This document shows positions 1-8,769 of a stretch of 64,000 bases of DNA, in pieces (position 1 is the first letter of the stretch; every line of letters starts with the position of its first letter). This DNA comes from Dongia_B sp035539075. GTDB lineage: Bacteria > Pseudomonadota > Alphaproteobacteria > Dongiales > Dongiaceae. The stretch is from NCBI GenBank assembly GCA_035539075.1, contig DATLJB010000180.1, forward strand, positions 1 to 64,000, written 5' to 3'. A program made the translations under genes and the position numbers. The notes under the pieces were generated by a model. It saw nothing but the letters and a program-made list of their open reading frames with translations, was not told the DNA's origin and searched no databases.

Positions 1-903
1 CGCCTGGGGCAGCACGATCAGGCGCATCATCGACCAGTAGCCGAGGCCGAGCGAGGCAGCGCCCTCATATTGTCCGCGGCCGATCGCCTGCAGGCCGCCG
101 CGCACCACTTCCGCCAGATAGGCGGCGGTGAAGACGGTGAACCCGACCAGGATGCGCAGCAACGGGTCAACCGTGGTTCCCGGCGGCAGGAACAGCGGCA
201 GCATGACGTTGGCCATGAAGAGGACGGTGATCAGCGGCACGCCACGGACGAATTCGATGACCACCACGCTGAGGAGATGAACCACCGGCAGTTCGGAGCG
301 CCGCCCCAAGGCGAGCAGGATGCCGAGCGGCAGAGCGAGCACGATGCCGACGGCGGCGATTACCAGGGTCAGCATGAAGCCGCCCCACATCCGCGTCGGC
401 ACGATCTCCAGGCCGAGGCCGCCGAACAGCAACCAGAAGGCCAGGAAAGGCAGGATGGCGAAGAGGAAGATCGCGTTGGCCCGCTTGTAGGGGACGCGGT
501 CCAGCAGCATGCCGGCCACCGCGCCGAAGGTCAGAATGAAGGCGAGGATCGGCCGCCAGCGCTCGTCCGCCGGATAGAAGCCGAAGATGAATTGGCCGAA
601 ACGGGCCCGGATGAAGATCCAGCAGGCGCCGCCCGGCGCGCAATCCTTGCGGCTGGCATTGCGGGCGCCATCCGCCACTTCCTGGGGGAAAGTCCAGGTG
701 GCATGCAGCAGGCCCCATCGCACCAAGGGTGGAATGGCAAGCGCCAGCAGCAAAAGCGACACCAGCGTCAGCAGCGTATTGAGCGGGCTGGAGAACAGAT
801 TGGCGCGCAGCCAAGCGATCGGGCCGACAACGGAGAGCGGCGGCGATTCGTCCGGCAGGCGCTGCTCGGGCGGGGAGGTCGGGATGTTGGATGTGTCCAT
901 CAT
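1..903 (-). CDS. aapM: General L-amino-acid ABC transporter permease AapM (partial, runs off the left edge)
   Basis: Inner-membrane permease of a polar amino-acid ABC importer. The translated product has a long hydrophobic N-terminal segment, a periplasmic region with the family-typical stretch GACWIFIRARFGQFIFG, then further membrane helices and the HisM/GlnP-type inner-membrane domain, ending near the EAA-like loop (VVRGGLQAIGRGQYEGAASLG). About 300 codons are visible; the C-terminus lies beyond base 1. Tandem ATG codons occur at 903 and 900, ten bases after the aapQ stop, so the pair is probably translationally coupled. The aapP ATPase expected next would be outside the window. Substrate range (broad polar amino acids) is family knowledge. 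Confidence 0.93.
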   Translation of the reverse strand, partial: MMDTSNIPTSPPEQRLPDESPPLSVVGPIAWLRANLFSSPLNTLLTLVSLLLLALAIPPLVRWGLLHATWTFPQEVADGARNASRKDCAPGGACWIFIRARFGQFIFGFYPADERWRPILAFILTFGAVAGMLLDRVPYKRANAIFLFAILPFLAFWLLFGGLGLEIVPTRMWGGFMLTLVIAAVGIVLALPLGILLALGRRSELPVVHLLSVVVIEFVRGVPLITVLFMANVMLPLFLPPGTTVDPLLRILVGFTVFTAAYLAEVVRGGLQAIGRGQYEGAASLGLGYWSMMRLIVLPQA

Positions 904-913
904 GATGCCGGCC

Positions 914-2122
914 TCACCGTTCCACCAGGGCGATACGCTTGTTGTACCAATTCATGAAGAGCGAGATCAGCAGGCTGATCACCAGGTAGAACAGCATGGT
1001 GATGGCCATGACTTCCACCTCGCGGCCGGTCTGATTGAGGATCGTGCCGGTGAAGAGCGAGACGAAATCCGGGAAGCCGACGAAGACCGCCAGGGTCGAG
1101 TTCTTGATGATGTTGAGATACTGGCTCGTCAACGGCGGCACGATGATCCGCAAGGCCTGTGGCACGATGACGAGGCGCAGTGTCCAGCTGCGCCGCAGGC
1201 CAAGCGCCAGCGCTGCCTCGGTCTGACCATGGCTGACTGCCTGGATGCCGCCGCGCACGATCTCGGCGATATAAGCCGCCGTATACATGCTGAGACCGAT
1301 GAGGAGCGCATTCAATTCCGGCAGGACGACGACGCCGCCCTGGAAATTGAATCCCTGCAGCACCGGGTATTCCCAGCCGAGCGGCGCGCCGAACAGCAGG
1401 CCGAGGATCAGCCAGACCAGGATCGGCAGCCCCAGGATCAACAGAGCCGAGGCGCTGAAGACCGGGAAACGCTCGCCGGTCGCCGCCTGGCGTTTTGCCG
1501 CCCAGCGGCGCATGACAACGGTGGCGGTGATGCCGATCACCAGGGCGGCGATGACGAGAAGGAAGCTCGGCTCGGCAATGGGCCGCGGTACATAGAGACC
1601 GCGCACATTCAGGAAGGCGCCGTCAAAGAGATTGATGCTGTCCTTCTGCTGCGGCATCAGCTTGAGCACGCCGAAATACCAGAAGGAGAGTTGCACCAGC
1701 AGCGGGATGTTGCGGAATACCTCGATATAAGCTGCCGCCAGCCGCGCCATCAGGTAGTTGGGCGAGAGCCGCGCGATGCCAACCAGGAAGCCGATGACGG
1801 TGGAGAGAATAATCGAGATCACCCCCGCCAGCATGGTATTCAGCATGCCGGACACCATCACCCGCGTGATGGTCGAGTTGAGATCGAGATGGATCATCGA
1901 CATCGCCACCGGGAAACCGGCGATGTTGTCCATGAAGCTGTAACTGAAAGGCCGTCCCTGCGCCTCTCGGTTGGCGATCATGTTGGTGATCAGGAAACCC
2001 ATAACCAGGATGATGACCAGCACGGTCACCGCCTGGGCGAAAAGGCCACGCCAGCGTTCGTCACGCCACCAGGGCGTAGCGGATTCCGCACGGCGTCGGC
2101 GCGGGTCGGCGATATCGGTCAT
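914..2122 (-). CDS. aapQ: General L-amino-acid ABC transporter permease AapQ
   Basis: Permease partner of AapM, 402 residues, full length for the AapQ family. It shows an N-terminal hydrophobic segment at about residues 29-48, an extended periplasmic portion, and the HisM-type permease domain with the EAA-type loop VRGGIQAVSHGQTEAALALG in the C-terminal third; this loop docks onto the ATPase in this family. It follows aapJ after a 93-base gap containing a strong hairpin and precedes aapM by ten bases, so the three form one minus-strand operon. The length and the pairing with aapM distinguish it from the shorter HisQ-type permeases. Confidence 0.95.
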   Translation of the reverse strand: MTDIADPRRRRAESATPWWRDERWRGLFAQAVTVLVIILVMGFLITNMIANREAQGRPFSYSFMDNIAGFPVAMSMIHLDLNSTITRVMVSGMLNTMLAGVISIILSTVIGFLVGIARLSPNYLMARLAAAYIEVFRNIPLLVQLSFWYFGVLKLMPQQKDSINLFDGAFLNVRGLYVPRPIAEPSFLLVIAALVIGITATVVMRRWAAKRQAATGERFPVFSASALLILGLPILVWLILGLLFGAPLGWEYPVLQGFNFQGGVVVLPELNALLIGLSMYTAAYIAEIVRGGIQAVSHGQTEAALALGLRRSWTLRLVIVPQALRIIVPPLTSQYLNIIKNSTLAVFVGFPDFVSLFTGTILNQTGREVEVMAITMLFYLVISLLISLFMNWYNKRIALVER

Positions 2123-2166
2123 TGTCCCTCCACCGGCAGAGATGGACGAAATATCTCGGCAAAGAC

Positions 2167-2201
2167 GGCAACGCCCGGTCGCGGTAGCGCCGGGCGTTGC
2201 C
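2167..2201 (-). other. Strong intergenic hairpin between aapJ and aapQ
   Basis: A perfect 12-base-pair stem (GGCAACGCCCGG paired with CCGGGCGTTGCC) around an 11-base loop lies 15 bases after the aapJ stop. There is no T-run, so it is unlikely to be a full terminator. In ABC operons such hairpins commonly protect the binding-protein mRNA from 3' decay or attenuate the permease genes; that role is inferred here. Confidence 0.75.
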
Positions 2202-2215
2202 TGTCAGTCATGCGA

Positions 2216-3319
2216 TCAGCGTGCCGGCGGGGCGTATTGCAGGCCGCCCTTGCTCCAGAGCGCGTTCAAACCGCGATCCAGCTTCAGGGGCGAGCCCTGA
2301 CCCACGTTACGCTCGAAGGATTCGCCATAATTGCCGACGGCCTTGACGATATTGAAAGCCCAGTCATTGGTGAGACCAAGACCTTCGCCGAGCTTGTCAT
2401 CCACGCCGAGCAGACGACGGACTTCCGGGTCCTGCGAGCTGGCCTTGACCTGATCGACATTGGCCTGGGTGATGCCCTTCTCCTCGGCTATCAGCATGGC
2501 GTTGAGCGACCAGCGCACGACATCGGCCCACTGGCTGTCGCCTTGGCGCACAGCCGGCCCGAGCGGTTCCTTGGAGATGATTTCCGGCAGGATGATGTTG
2601 TCATCCGGGTTCTTCAGCGCCAGGCGCTCGGCGGCGAGACCCGAAGCATCGGTGGTATAAGCGTCGCAGCGGCCGTCATCATAGGCGCCGCGGGCCTGAT
2701 CGCTTTCCTTGAACTTCGCCGGCGGGTTCATGCCGATATTGTTGGCCTTGTCATAGTCGCCGAGATTCTTCTCAGTGGTGGTGCCTTCCTGCACGCAGAC
2801 GGTGGCGCCCTTCAGCTGCAGCGCGCTCTTGATGCCGGAGGATTTGCGCACCATGAAGCCCTGGCCGTCATAATAGTCGACGCCGACGAAATCGAGGCCG
2901 AGCTGGCTGTCACGGCTCAAGGTCCAGGTCGAGTTGCGCGACAGCATGTCGACTTCGCCCGATTGCAGGGCCGTGAAGCGCTGTTCGGCATTGAGCGGCT
3001 TGTATTCGACCTTCGTCGCGTCGCCGAACACCGCAGCGGCAACCGCCTTGCAGAGATCGATGTCGAGGCCCGCCCAATTGCCCTTGTCATCGGGGGCGCC
3101 GAAGCCGGCGAGACCTGTATTCACGCCGCATTTCAGCTTGCCATAGGTTTTGACGTTATCCAGCGTCTTGCCGCCGGCCGGTGCCGCAGCGGGCGCAGCC
3201 GCCGGCGCGGGCGCCGTGCTCGAAGTCGTCTGGTCCTGCTTTTTCTCGCCGCAAGCAGCGAGGCCCGTCAGCAGCAGACCGCCCAGCGCCAAGCCTAAAA
3301 CCGTATTCATCCGTCGCAT
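2216..3319 (-). CDS. aapJ: General L-amino-acid ABC transporter substrate-binding protein AapJ
   Basis: Periplasmic amino-acid-binding protein of 367 residues. The N-terminus is a lipoprotein signal: a basic start, a hydrophobic core and the lipobox LAAC with Cys at about residue 23, followed by a low-complexity Ala/Pro linker of about 25 residues before the SBP_bac_3 fold. Family landmarks are visible: GKLKCGVNTGLAGFG, then FTALQSGEVDMLSRNSTWT. The lipid anchor and Ala/Pro tether are slightly unusual, since many AapJ proteins are soluble and periplasmic. A GGAAGGAC ribosome site lies 9 bases before ATG. It is the first gene of the minus-strand operon and is divergent from the cystathionine beta-lyase gene. 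Confidence 0.95.
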   Translation of the reverse strand: MRRMNTVLGLALGGLLLTGLAACGEKKQDQTTSSTAPAPAAAPAAAPAGGKTLDNVKTYGKLKCGVNTGLAGFGAPDDKGNWAGLDIDLCKAVAAAVFGDATKVEYKPLNAEQRFTALQSGEVDMLSRNSTWTLSRDSQLGLDFVGVDYYDGQGFMVRKSSGIKSALQLKGATVCVQEGTTTEKNLGDYDKANNIGMNPPAKFKESDQARGAYDDGRCDAYTTDASGLAAERLALKNPDDNIILPEIISKEPLGPAVRQGDSQWADVVRWSLNAMLIAEEKGITQANVDQVKASSQDPEVRRLLGVDDKLGEGLGLTNDWAFNIVKAVGNYGESFERNVGQGSPLKLDRGLNALWSKGGLQYAPPAR

Positions 3320-3512
3320 TTTGTAGTCCTTCCCTGTGTTATTTTATGGATTAATTGTTTTTTTGATCTTGTCCGCAGCGTCCGCCTTGAAAGCGTCCCC
3401 GAGGCCCTTGGTCTGATCTGGTCTTCGCCATCGACAGACGCGGATTTCCTAGTCTTTTACATAAAGAACCCCGGTGCTACAAGTAATCTTGGACAAGCGA
3501 GACCTGGACACC

Positions 3513-4691
3513 ATGGTAACATCACCCCGCAAAGACCGGACCATCGTCACCCATGCCGGGAGCGATCCGGAGGCCAATTACGGCGTGGTAAATCCACCGA
3601 TTTATCGAGCCTCGACAATCCTGTATCCGACCTTGCACGACATGCATGAACGCGGTCGCAGCAAATTCGACACCGTTTACTATGGACGCTACGGCACGCC
3701 GACGACCTTTGCATTTGAGGCGGCCGTGGCCGAGCTTGAAGGGGCGGACCGGGCGGTCGCCCTGCCCTCCGGACTCGCCGCCTGCACCGGCGCGCTGCTG
3801 TCCTTCCTCCAGGCAGGCGATCATCTGCTGATGGTGGACAGCGTCTATGAACCTACCCGCACATTCTGCGACCAGCAGCTGGCCCGCTTCGGCATCAGCG
3901 TCACCTATTACGATCCGCTGATCGGCGGCGAGATCGACAAGCTGATCCAGCCCAATACCAAGCTGGTCTATCTGGAAAGTCCCGGCTCGCATACCTTCGA
4001 GATCCAGGACGTCCCGGCCATTGTCGCGGCGGCACGGGCGCGCGGCTGCGTGACCATGATCGACAATACCTGGGCGACGCCGCTCTATTTCAAACCTTTC
4101 GACCACGGTATCGACCTCTCGATTCACGCCGCCACCAAATACATCGTTGGCCATTCCGACGTGATGATGGGCATCATCACGATGCGGGAAGAGCACTACA
4201 AGCGGGTCAAACAGCAGGTGCATGGCCTCGGCATGGCGGTTTCCCCGGAGGATTGCTGGCTTGCCCTGCGCGGCCTGCGCACCCTCGCCGTGCGGCTGGC
4301 GCAGCATCAGCATGCCGGCCTCGCCTTGGCCCGCTGGCTGCAAACCCGGCCGGAGGTCGAGCGCGTGCTGCATCCCGCCTTGCCGGATCATCCCGGCCAC
4401 AAGCTGTGGCAGCGCGATTTCAAGGGCGCCAGCGGCCTGTTCTCCATCATCTTGAAGCCGTTTGCAGCTGAACGCGTCGCCGCCATGCTGGACGGCATGC
4501 AGCTGTTCGGCAAGGGCTTCAGCTGGGGCGGCTATGAAAGCCTGCTCATCCCTTCGCATCTCAATGCGGCACGCACCGTGAAGCCGTGGAACGCCGCAGG
4601 GCCGACTTTGCGGCTGCATGCGGGCCTCGAAGATATGGACGATCTTATTGCCGATCTCGATGCCGGCTTCGCCCGGCTACGGGGAAACTGA
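3513..4691 (+). CDS. metC: Cystathionine beta-lyase (PLP-dependent Cys/Met metabolism family)
   Basis: Cleaves cystathionine to homocysteine, pyruvate and ammonia in methionine synthesis. The protein starts with the family-typical T-x-V-T-H-A-G-x-D-P segment and carries YYGRYGTPT near residue 60, the substrate-site stretch LPSGLAAC, the PLP-contacting D-N-T-W-A-T-P and the Schiff-base lysine in ATKYIVGHSD at about residue 209. Start choice: the ATG at 3513 puts the conserved N-terminus at residue 1; an in-frame GTG at 3474 would add 13 residues without similarity to the family. It runs six bases into hisI, suggesting cotranscription with hisI-modBC. Cystathionine gamma-synthase or gamma-lyase activity cannot be excluded from sequence alone. 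Confidence 0.88.
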   Translation: MVTSPRKDRTIVTHAGSDPEANYGVVNPPIYRASTILYPTLHDMHERGRSKFDTVYYGRYGTPTTFAFEAAVAELEGADRAVALPSGLAACTGALLSFLQAGDHLLMVDSVYEPTRTFCDQQLARFGISVTYYDPLIGGEIDKLIQPNTKLVYLESPGSHTFEIQDVPAIVAAARARGCVTMIDNTWATPLYFKPFDHGIDLSIHAATKYIVGHSDVMMGIITMREEHYKRVKQQVHGLGMAVSPEDCWLALRGLRTLAVRLAQHQHAGLALARWLQTRPEVERVLHPALPDHPGHKLWQRDFKGASGLFSIILKPFAAERVAAMLDGMQLFGKGFSWGGYESLLIPSHLNAARTVKPWNAAGPTLRLHAGLEDMDDLIADLDAGFARLRGN

Positions 4692-4697
4692 CCCTTC

Positions 4698-5135
4698 ATG
4701 AGCGATCCCGTCTCCATGAGTAACCCTGATATGAATATGGTTAGCGGTGAGATCGAAGCGCTGCTGCAGCAGCTTGTTCTGACCGCCGACGGCCTCATTC
4801 CCGCCATCGCCCAGCAGCACGACACCGGGGAAGTGCTGATGATGGCCTGGATGAATCTCGACAGCCTGCGCGAGAGCCTCGCCAGCGGCCGCGTCGTCTA
4901 CTGGTCGCGCTCGCGTCAGCAGCTCTGGCGCAAGGGCGATACCTCCGGCCAGATCCAGAAACTGGTCGAATGCCGGGTCGATTGCGATCGCGACTGCCTT
5001 CTGCTGCTGGTCGATCAGATCGGCGTTGCCTGCCATACCGGCCGGCGCAGCTGCTTCTTCACCGCCCTGCGGGGTGGCAAGGCCGAAATCATCGCCGATG
5101 TCGAGATCGATCCCGACAAGCTCTACGGCGCTTGA
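4698..5135 (+). CDS. hisI: Phosphoribosyl-AMP cyclohydrolase
   Basis: Third step of histidine synthesis: opens the adenine ring of phosphoribosyl-AMP. The 145-residue product is the single-domain HisI form without a HisE fusion. Conserved parts are MMAWMN, YWSRSRQQLWRKGDTSG, the metal-binding D-x-D-x-D (VDCDRDC) and the C-terminal ACHTGRRSCFF. The gene is out of context, with no other his gene in the window, and sits between metC (6 bases upstream) and modB (16 bases downstream). Several Met codons near the start (residues 1, 7, 12 and 14) leave the exact N-terminus open. Confidence 0.94.
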   Translation: MSDPVSMSNPDMNMVSGEIEALLQQLVLTADGLIPAIAQQHDTGEVLMMAWMNLDSLRESLASGRVVYWSRSRQQLWRKGDTSGQIQKLVECRVDCDRDCLLLLVDQIGVACHTGRRSCFFTALRGGKAEIIADVEIDPDKLYGA

Positions 5136-5151
5136 TGGACAGGGCCGGTAG

Positions 5152-5844
5152 ATGGGTTTGAGCGAACAGGAAATCGCCGCGACGTTGTTGAGCCTCAAGG
5201 TCGCGTTCTGGAGTTCGCTGCTGACCCTGCCTTTGGCAATCTTTTGCGCCTGGGCGTTGGCGCGATGGCAGTTTACCGGCAAGGTGCTGTTCGACAGCCT
5301 GGTGCACCTGCCGCTGGTCCTGCCGCCGGTCGTCGTCGGTTACGGTCTGCTGCTGACCTTCGGTGCGCAGCGCCCCGTCGGAGCCGCGCTGCAGCATTAT
5401 CTCGGCATCACGCTGGTCTTCGACTGGAAGGGTGCCGTCATCGCTTCAGCGGTGATGGCGCTGCCGCTTTTCGTGCGTGCCATCCGCATTTCTTTCGAGA
5501 CGGCCGATCGTAAGCTGGAGGCGGCGGCGCGCTGCCTTGGCGCCTCGCCGCTGCGGGTGTTCGTGAGCGTCACCCTGCCGCTCAGCCTGCCCGGAATCCT
5601 CGCTGGAACCATTCTCGGTTTTGCCCGCTCGCTCAGCGAATTCGGCGCCACCATCACCTTCGTCTCCAACGTGCCGGGCGAGACCCAGACCCTGCCTTTG
5701 GCGATCAACTCCCTGATCCAGGTGCCCGACGGCGAGCCAGCCGCCCTGCGCCTGACCGGAATCGCGCTTCTCATTGGCTTCGCCGCGCTTGTTCTCTCGG
5801 ACCGCGTCGAGATCTGGCTGCGGCGTCGCGTACACCGCGGATAG
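5152..5844 (+). CDS. modB: Molybdate ABC transporter permease
   Basis: Inner-membrane channel of the molybdate importer, 230 residues, normal ModB length with about five to six hydrophobic helices. The ATPase-docking EAA loop is visible as EAAARCLGASPLRVFVSVTLP, followed by the typical ARSLSEFGATITFVSNVPGE and the closing PLAINSLIQ. It lies 16 bases after hisI and 8 bases before modC. No periplasmic molybdate-binding gene (modA) is adjacent, so the system must use a ModA encoded elsewhere. Local need is plausible because the window also encodes two molybdoenzyme systems, Nar and Cox. Confidence 0.93.
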   Translation: MGLSEQEIAATLLSLKVAFWSSLLTLPLAIFCAWALARWQFTGKVLFDSLVHLPLVLPPVVVGYGLLLTFGAQRPVGAALQHYLGITLVFDWKGAVIASAVMALPLFVRAIRISFETADRKLEAAARCLGASPLRVFVSVTLPLSLPGILAGTILGFARSLSEFGATITFVSNVPGETQTLPLAINSLIQVPDGEPAALRLTGIALLIGFAALVLSDRVEIWLRRRVHRG

Positions 5845-5852
5845 GACACCTC

Positions 5853-7001
5853 GTGATCGATATTCACGCCACACAGCGCCTCGGCGAGCTTGAACTCAAT
5901 ATCGAACTGCGTATCGAGAACGCTGGCGTCCTCGCCTTGTTCGGCCCCTCGGGTGCCGGCAAGACCTCGATTCTCAACTGGATTGCCGGCCTCAGCCGTC
6001 CCGATGGCGGCCGCATCGCTATCGACGGCCGGGTACTGTTCGACAGCGAGGCCGGCATCAACCTGCCGCCCGAGCAACGCGGGCTCAGCTACGTATTCCA
6101 GGAACCCCGCCTGTTTCCCCATCTCGGCGTGAAGGCCAACCTGCTTTACGGCTGGCATCGGCGTCATCGCCATGATGGCGACACGCGACAGCCGGGACGG
6201 CCGGAAATAACGCTCGACCAGGTAGTGCGCTTGCTGGGTATCGAGCATCTGCTGGGGCGACGGATCGCCGGGCTGAGCGGCGGCGAACAGCAGCGCGTCG
6301 CCATCGGCAGAGCCTTGCTGGCGCAGCCGCAATTGCTGCTGATGGACGAGCCCCTGGCGGCCGTGGATGCCCGGCGCAAATCGGAGATCCTGCCTTTCAT
6401 CGAGAGCCTGCATGCCGAGCTGCGCATCCCCATCATCTATATCAGCCACGATCCCGACGAGGTGCTGCGGATCGCCGATCAGGTCGCCCTGATCGTCGGC
6501 GGGCGGCTGGTGACGGTGGGCGATATGGAAACGGTGCTGGGCCGGCTCGACCTGCCGGCCCTCTCGGACGCCGCCGAGCCTGGCGCGGTCATCACCGCCA
6601 CGGTGGTGGAAGTGGATGACGGAACCGGCTTGAGCGTCCTTGCCCTGTCCGACCAAGAGGGCGTCGCCGACGATACGGCTGTGCACGGCGTGCCGCAGAC
6701 CATCCGCATCGGCCGGCTGCCGCTCCAGGTGGGCGATCCCGTTCATCTGCGCCTGCTGGCGCGTGATGTGGCGCTGGCGCGCGAGGTCGTCGATGGGATC
6801 AGCATCCTAAATCAACTACCGGGCGTTGTACGCCAGATTCTCCCCGGAGCGGGCCATTTTGTCGATTTCCAGCTGGATATCGGTCCGCTCATCTGGGCCC
6901 GGATCACCCGCAAATCCGCCCAACAAATGAAACTTCAGGTAGGCGATCCTGCCGTCGCCCTCATCAAATCACTGGCTGCCGATCCGAAGAAATTCAGCTA
7001 A
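5853..7001 (+). CDS. modC: Molybdate ABC transporter ATP-binding protein
   Basis: Cytoplasmic ATPase of the molybdate importer, 382 residues. Walker A GPSGAGKTS (about residues 31-39), signature LSGGEQQRVAIGRAL, Walker B LLLMDEPLAAVD and a downstream H-loop (ISHDPDEV) are all intact. The C-terminal roughly 90 residues form a TOBE/MOP-like region, as in ModC, which in this family binds oxyanion and modulates transport. Start is a GTG at 5853 preceded by GGATAGGA. It is the last recognisable member of metC-hisI-modB-modC; a small membrane-protein gene follows after 82 bases. Confidence 0.94.
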   Translation: MIDIHATQRLGELELNIELRIENAGVLALFGPSGAGKTSILNWIAGLSRPDGGRIAIDGRVLFDSEAGINLPPEQRGLSYVFQEPRLFPHLGVKANLLYGWHRRHRHDGDTRQPGRPEITLDQVVRLLGIEHLLGRRIAGLSGGEQQRVAIGRALLAQPQLLLMDEPLAAVDARRKSEILPFIESLHAELRIPIIYISHDPDEVLRIADQVALIVGGRLVTVGDMETVLGRLDLPALSDAAEPGAVITATVVEVDDGTGLSVLALSDQEGVADDTAVHGVPQTIRIGRLPLQVGDPVHLRLLARDVALAREVVDGISILNQLPGVVRQILPGAGHFVDFQLDIGPLIWARITRKSAQQMKLQVGDPAVALIKSLAADPKKFS

Positions 7002-7083
7002 TTAACGCACAAAAGATAAAAGATTACTTCAACGTCAGAGTGTGTTACGATGGCGGCACTTTGGGGCTAGAAGAGCTTACCGG

Positions 7084-7254
7084 ATGAACCGCCAACAATT
7101 GGAAAAACAGGCGCTGGATCTCGTTGCGGGGCGCACGGCAAAGCCGGTGCAGAAGCAGAAGATGAGCGGCATTGCCAAGCTGTCGATATGGCTGTGGCTG
7201 GCCGCGGTCATTGTGATCGGCGGCCTGGCGGCTTACGTTTACTTGCTGAAGTGA
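7084..7254 (+). CDS. Small single-pass membrane protein, unknown function
   Basis: A 56-residue product with a charged N-terminal half rich in Gln, Lys and Arg (MNRQQLEKQALDLVAG) and one hydrophobic helix near the C-terminus (about residues 32-53) ending YVYLLK. A ribosome site AGAAGAG is 8 bases before ATG, which favours this start over an in-frame one at 7042. It lies downstream of modC in the same orientation but after an 82-base gap. I do not recognise a family; topology suggests an N-in, C-terminally anchored protein. Confidence 0.6.
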   Translation: MNRQQLEKQALDLVAGRTAKPVQKQKMSGIAKLSIWLWLAAVIVIGGLAAYVYLLK

Positions 7255-7654
7255 TAGGTATCCGGCCCGGCCCGAGCGCGCCGGCCGCAGCCGATGATAG
7301 CATTCCGATGAACCATTGCGCATGCCCGCCATGCGTCGGCGCAGTCAGCTCATCATGCGCCATGCGCGTATGCTGTCGCAGCGGCTGATTCAAAGCAGCT
7401 CCGCACCATCCTCCGAAATCCATTACTGGCGATCTGGTTGCCGGCGACCTGTCCGCGTCACGCCACAGGCTTCGACGAAAGGACTGCCGGGAATCAAGGC
7501 GCCCCGCGCGCGGCACCGCTCGCCATCCATAGCCGCCGATACAGGCGGATTATGGATCCTGGGACGCACTCGCATTGCACTGGCATTTCCCCGGCCGACT
7601 GGGCAACATAGGCCATCCGACTTTTCCCTTTAGAGAGAATGGAAGCGACCCGCC
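7255..7654 (+). other. Intergenic region without a convincing gene
   Basis: About 400 bases between the small membrane protein and the RAM-domain gene. Open frames here have Arg/Ser/His-rich compositions typical of non-coding GC-rich DNA and lack ribosome sites. I see no tRNA, no strong hairpin and no repeat. The last 30 bases hold the ribosome-binding region of the next gene. Confidence 0.5.
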
Positions 7655-7897
7655 ATGCGGCCTATCTTTATCATGGTCAAATGCGCCCCCGGGACGGCCT
7701 ATGACGTTGCAGCCACGGCCCTCGACACCGTCGAGCAAGTCAGCGAGGTCTATTCGACCTCCGGCCAGTACGACCTGCTGATCAAATGTATTCTGCCGTC
7801 GGAGATGGATGTCGGACGTTTCGTCACCAGCCAGATCCAGACACTCAGCCACGTGACCGATACCCAGACCATCATCACCTTCAACGCCTTTACCTGA
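7655..7897 (+). CDS. Stand-alone Lrp/AsnC ligand-binding (RAM) domain protein
   Basis: An 80-residue protein that is only the regulator-of-amino-acid-metabolism domain: beta strand PIFIMVKCAPG, helix, then VYSTSGQYDLLIKC, helix, and a final strand TDTQTIITFNAFT. The Lrp N-terminal helix-turn-helix is absent. Family knowledge: such stand-alone RAM proteins form dimers or decamers, bind amino acids and can act alone or with full Lrp proteins. A GGAAG ribosome site lies 9-10 bases before ATG. The haloacid dehalogenase gene follows after 52 bases in the same direction, so cotranscription is possible. Ligand unknown. Confidence 0.85.
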   Translation: MRPIFIMVKCAPGTAYDVAATALDTVEQVSEVYSTSGQYDLLIKCILPSEMDVGRFVTSQIQTLSHVTDTQTIITFNAFT

Positions 7898-7949
7898 TTC
7901 CGCAAGGGCGGCGAACAATCAGCAGCGATCGCGAACAAGAGGTGACGCC

Positions 7950-8624
7950 ATGCCGCAAGTAGAGGCCGTTCTGTTCGATGCTTATGGGACACTCTTCGAT
8001 GTGCATGCGCCGGCAGCCGCCCTGGCGACACGGTTGGGACCCGTTGCCGGCGAGATCTCGCGCCTGTGGCGGCAGAAGCAACTGGAATATACCTGGACGC
8101 TCAGTCTGCGCGGCAGCTACCGGCCCTTCAGCGATCTCACCACCGAGGCATTGGACTATGCCTTGCAAGCGCACGGTCTCGCCGGCGAGACCGAACTGCG
8201 GCGGCAATTGCTGGCAGATTATCGGCGCCTCTCGCTCTATCGCGAAGCACCCGACCTCTTGCGGCAACTGCACGCGGCGGGAATACGGCTGGCGCTGTTG
8301 TCGAACGGCGATCCGGCTCTGCTGGAAGAGCTCGTCGCACATGCCGGCATCGGTCCCTTTCTGCAGCCCAATATCTCGGTGGCGGAGCTTGGCATCTATA
8401 AGCCGGATCAGCGGATTTACCGTCTCGGCCTCGATCACCTTGGCGTCGGCGAGGCCGGGCGCTGCGCCTTCGTCTCCTCCAATGCCTGGGATGCAGCCGG
8501 AGCCGCCCAAGCGGGGCTGCGCGTCTTCTGGATCAATCGTAATCAGCAGCCGGTCGAGTATCAGCTCGACCGATCCGCGCGCATTGCCAACGATCTGTCC
8601 TCGCTGAGCCAGCATCTCCTTTAG
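7950..8624 (+). CDS. Haloacid dehalogenase, type II (HAD superfamily)
   Basis: A 224-residue HAD hydrolase resembling L-2-haloacid dehalogenases. HAD motif I is DAYGTLFDV with the nucleophile Asp at residue 10; motif II is LLSNGD; motif III includes KPDQRIYRLGLDHLG with the family lysine near residue 151; motif IV is FVSSNAWDAAGAAQAG. The Y after the nucleophile and the SSNAWD stretch are typical of the 2-haloacid dehalogenase subfamily rather than of phosphatases, which have DxD at motif I. In an organism without known haloacid exposure the true substrate may differ. Confidence 0.87.
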   Translation: MPQVEAVLFDAYGTLFDVHAPAAALATRLGPVAGEISRLWRQKQLEYTWTLSLRGSYRPFSDLTTEALDYALQAHGLAGETELRRQLLADYRRLSLYREAPDLLRQLHAAGIRLALLSNGDPALLEELVAHAGIGPFLQPNISVAELGIYKPDQRIYRLGLDHLGVGEAGRCAFVSSNAWDAAGAAQAGLRVFWINRNQQPVEYQLDRSARIANDLSSLSQHLL

Positions 8625-8769
8625 GTGTCGTCAAGCGCGCACGCCGCCCGGAGAACGGTAGCCGGCGGTGCGGCGGCGCGGCTCTCTGATCTGTAACAAT
8701 CGCGCCCGCCAACTGCTCAACAAAAACTTCATTATTTTTGCTTCCTGCCTTGCCCTATCTATGCGGCCG

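Noticed and set aside
587..3298. A plus-strand open frame of about 900 codons opposite aapQ and aapJ
   Set aside because: It is rich in Arg, His, Gln and Asp with no fold pattern and lies antisense to two clearly conserved transporter genes; a shadow of GC-rich codon use.
3320..3512. Possible SAM-responsive riboswitch before metC
   Set aside because: The conserved cores and paired elements of SAM-I or SAM-II classes are not visible in this short leader.
7316..7633. A 105-codon open frame in the gap before the RAM-domain gene
   Set aside because: Arg/Ser/Pro-rich, no ribosome site, no recognisable domain.
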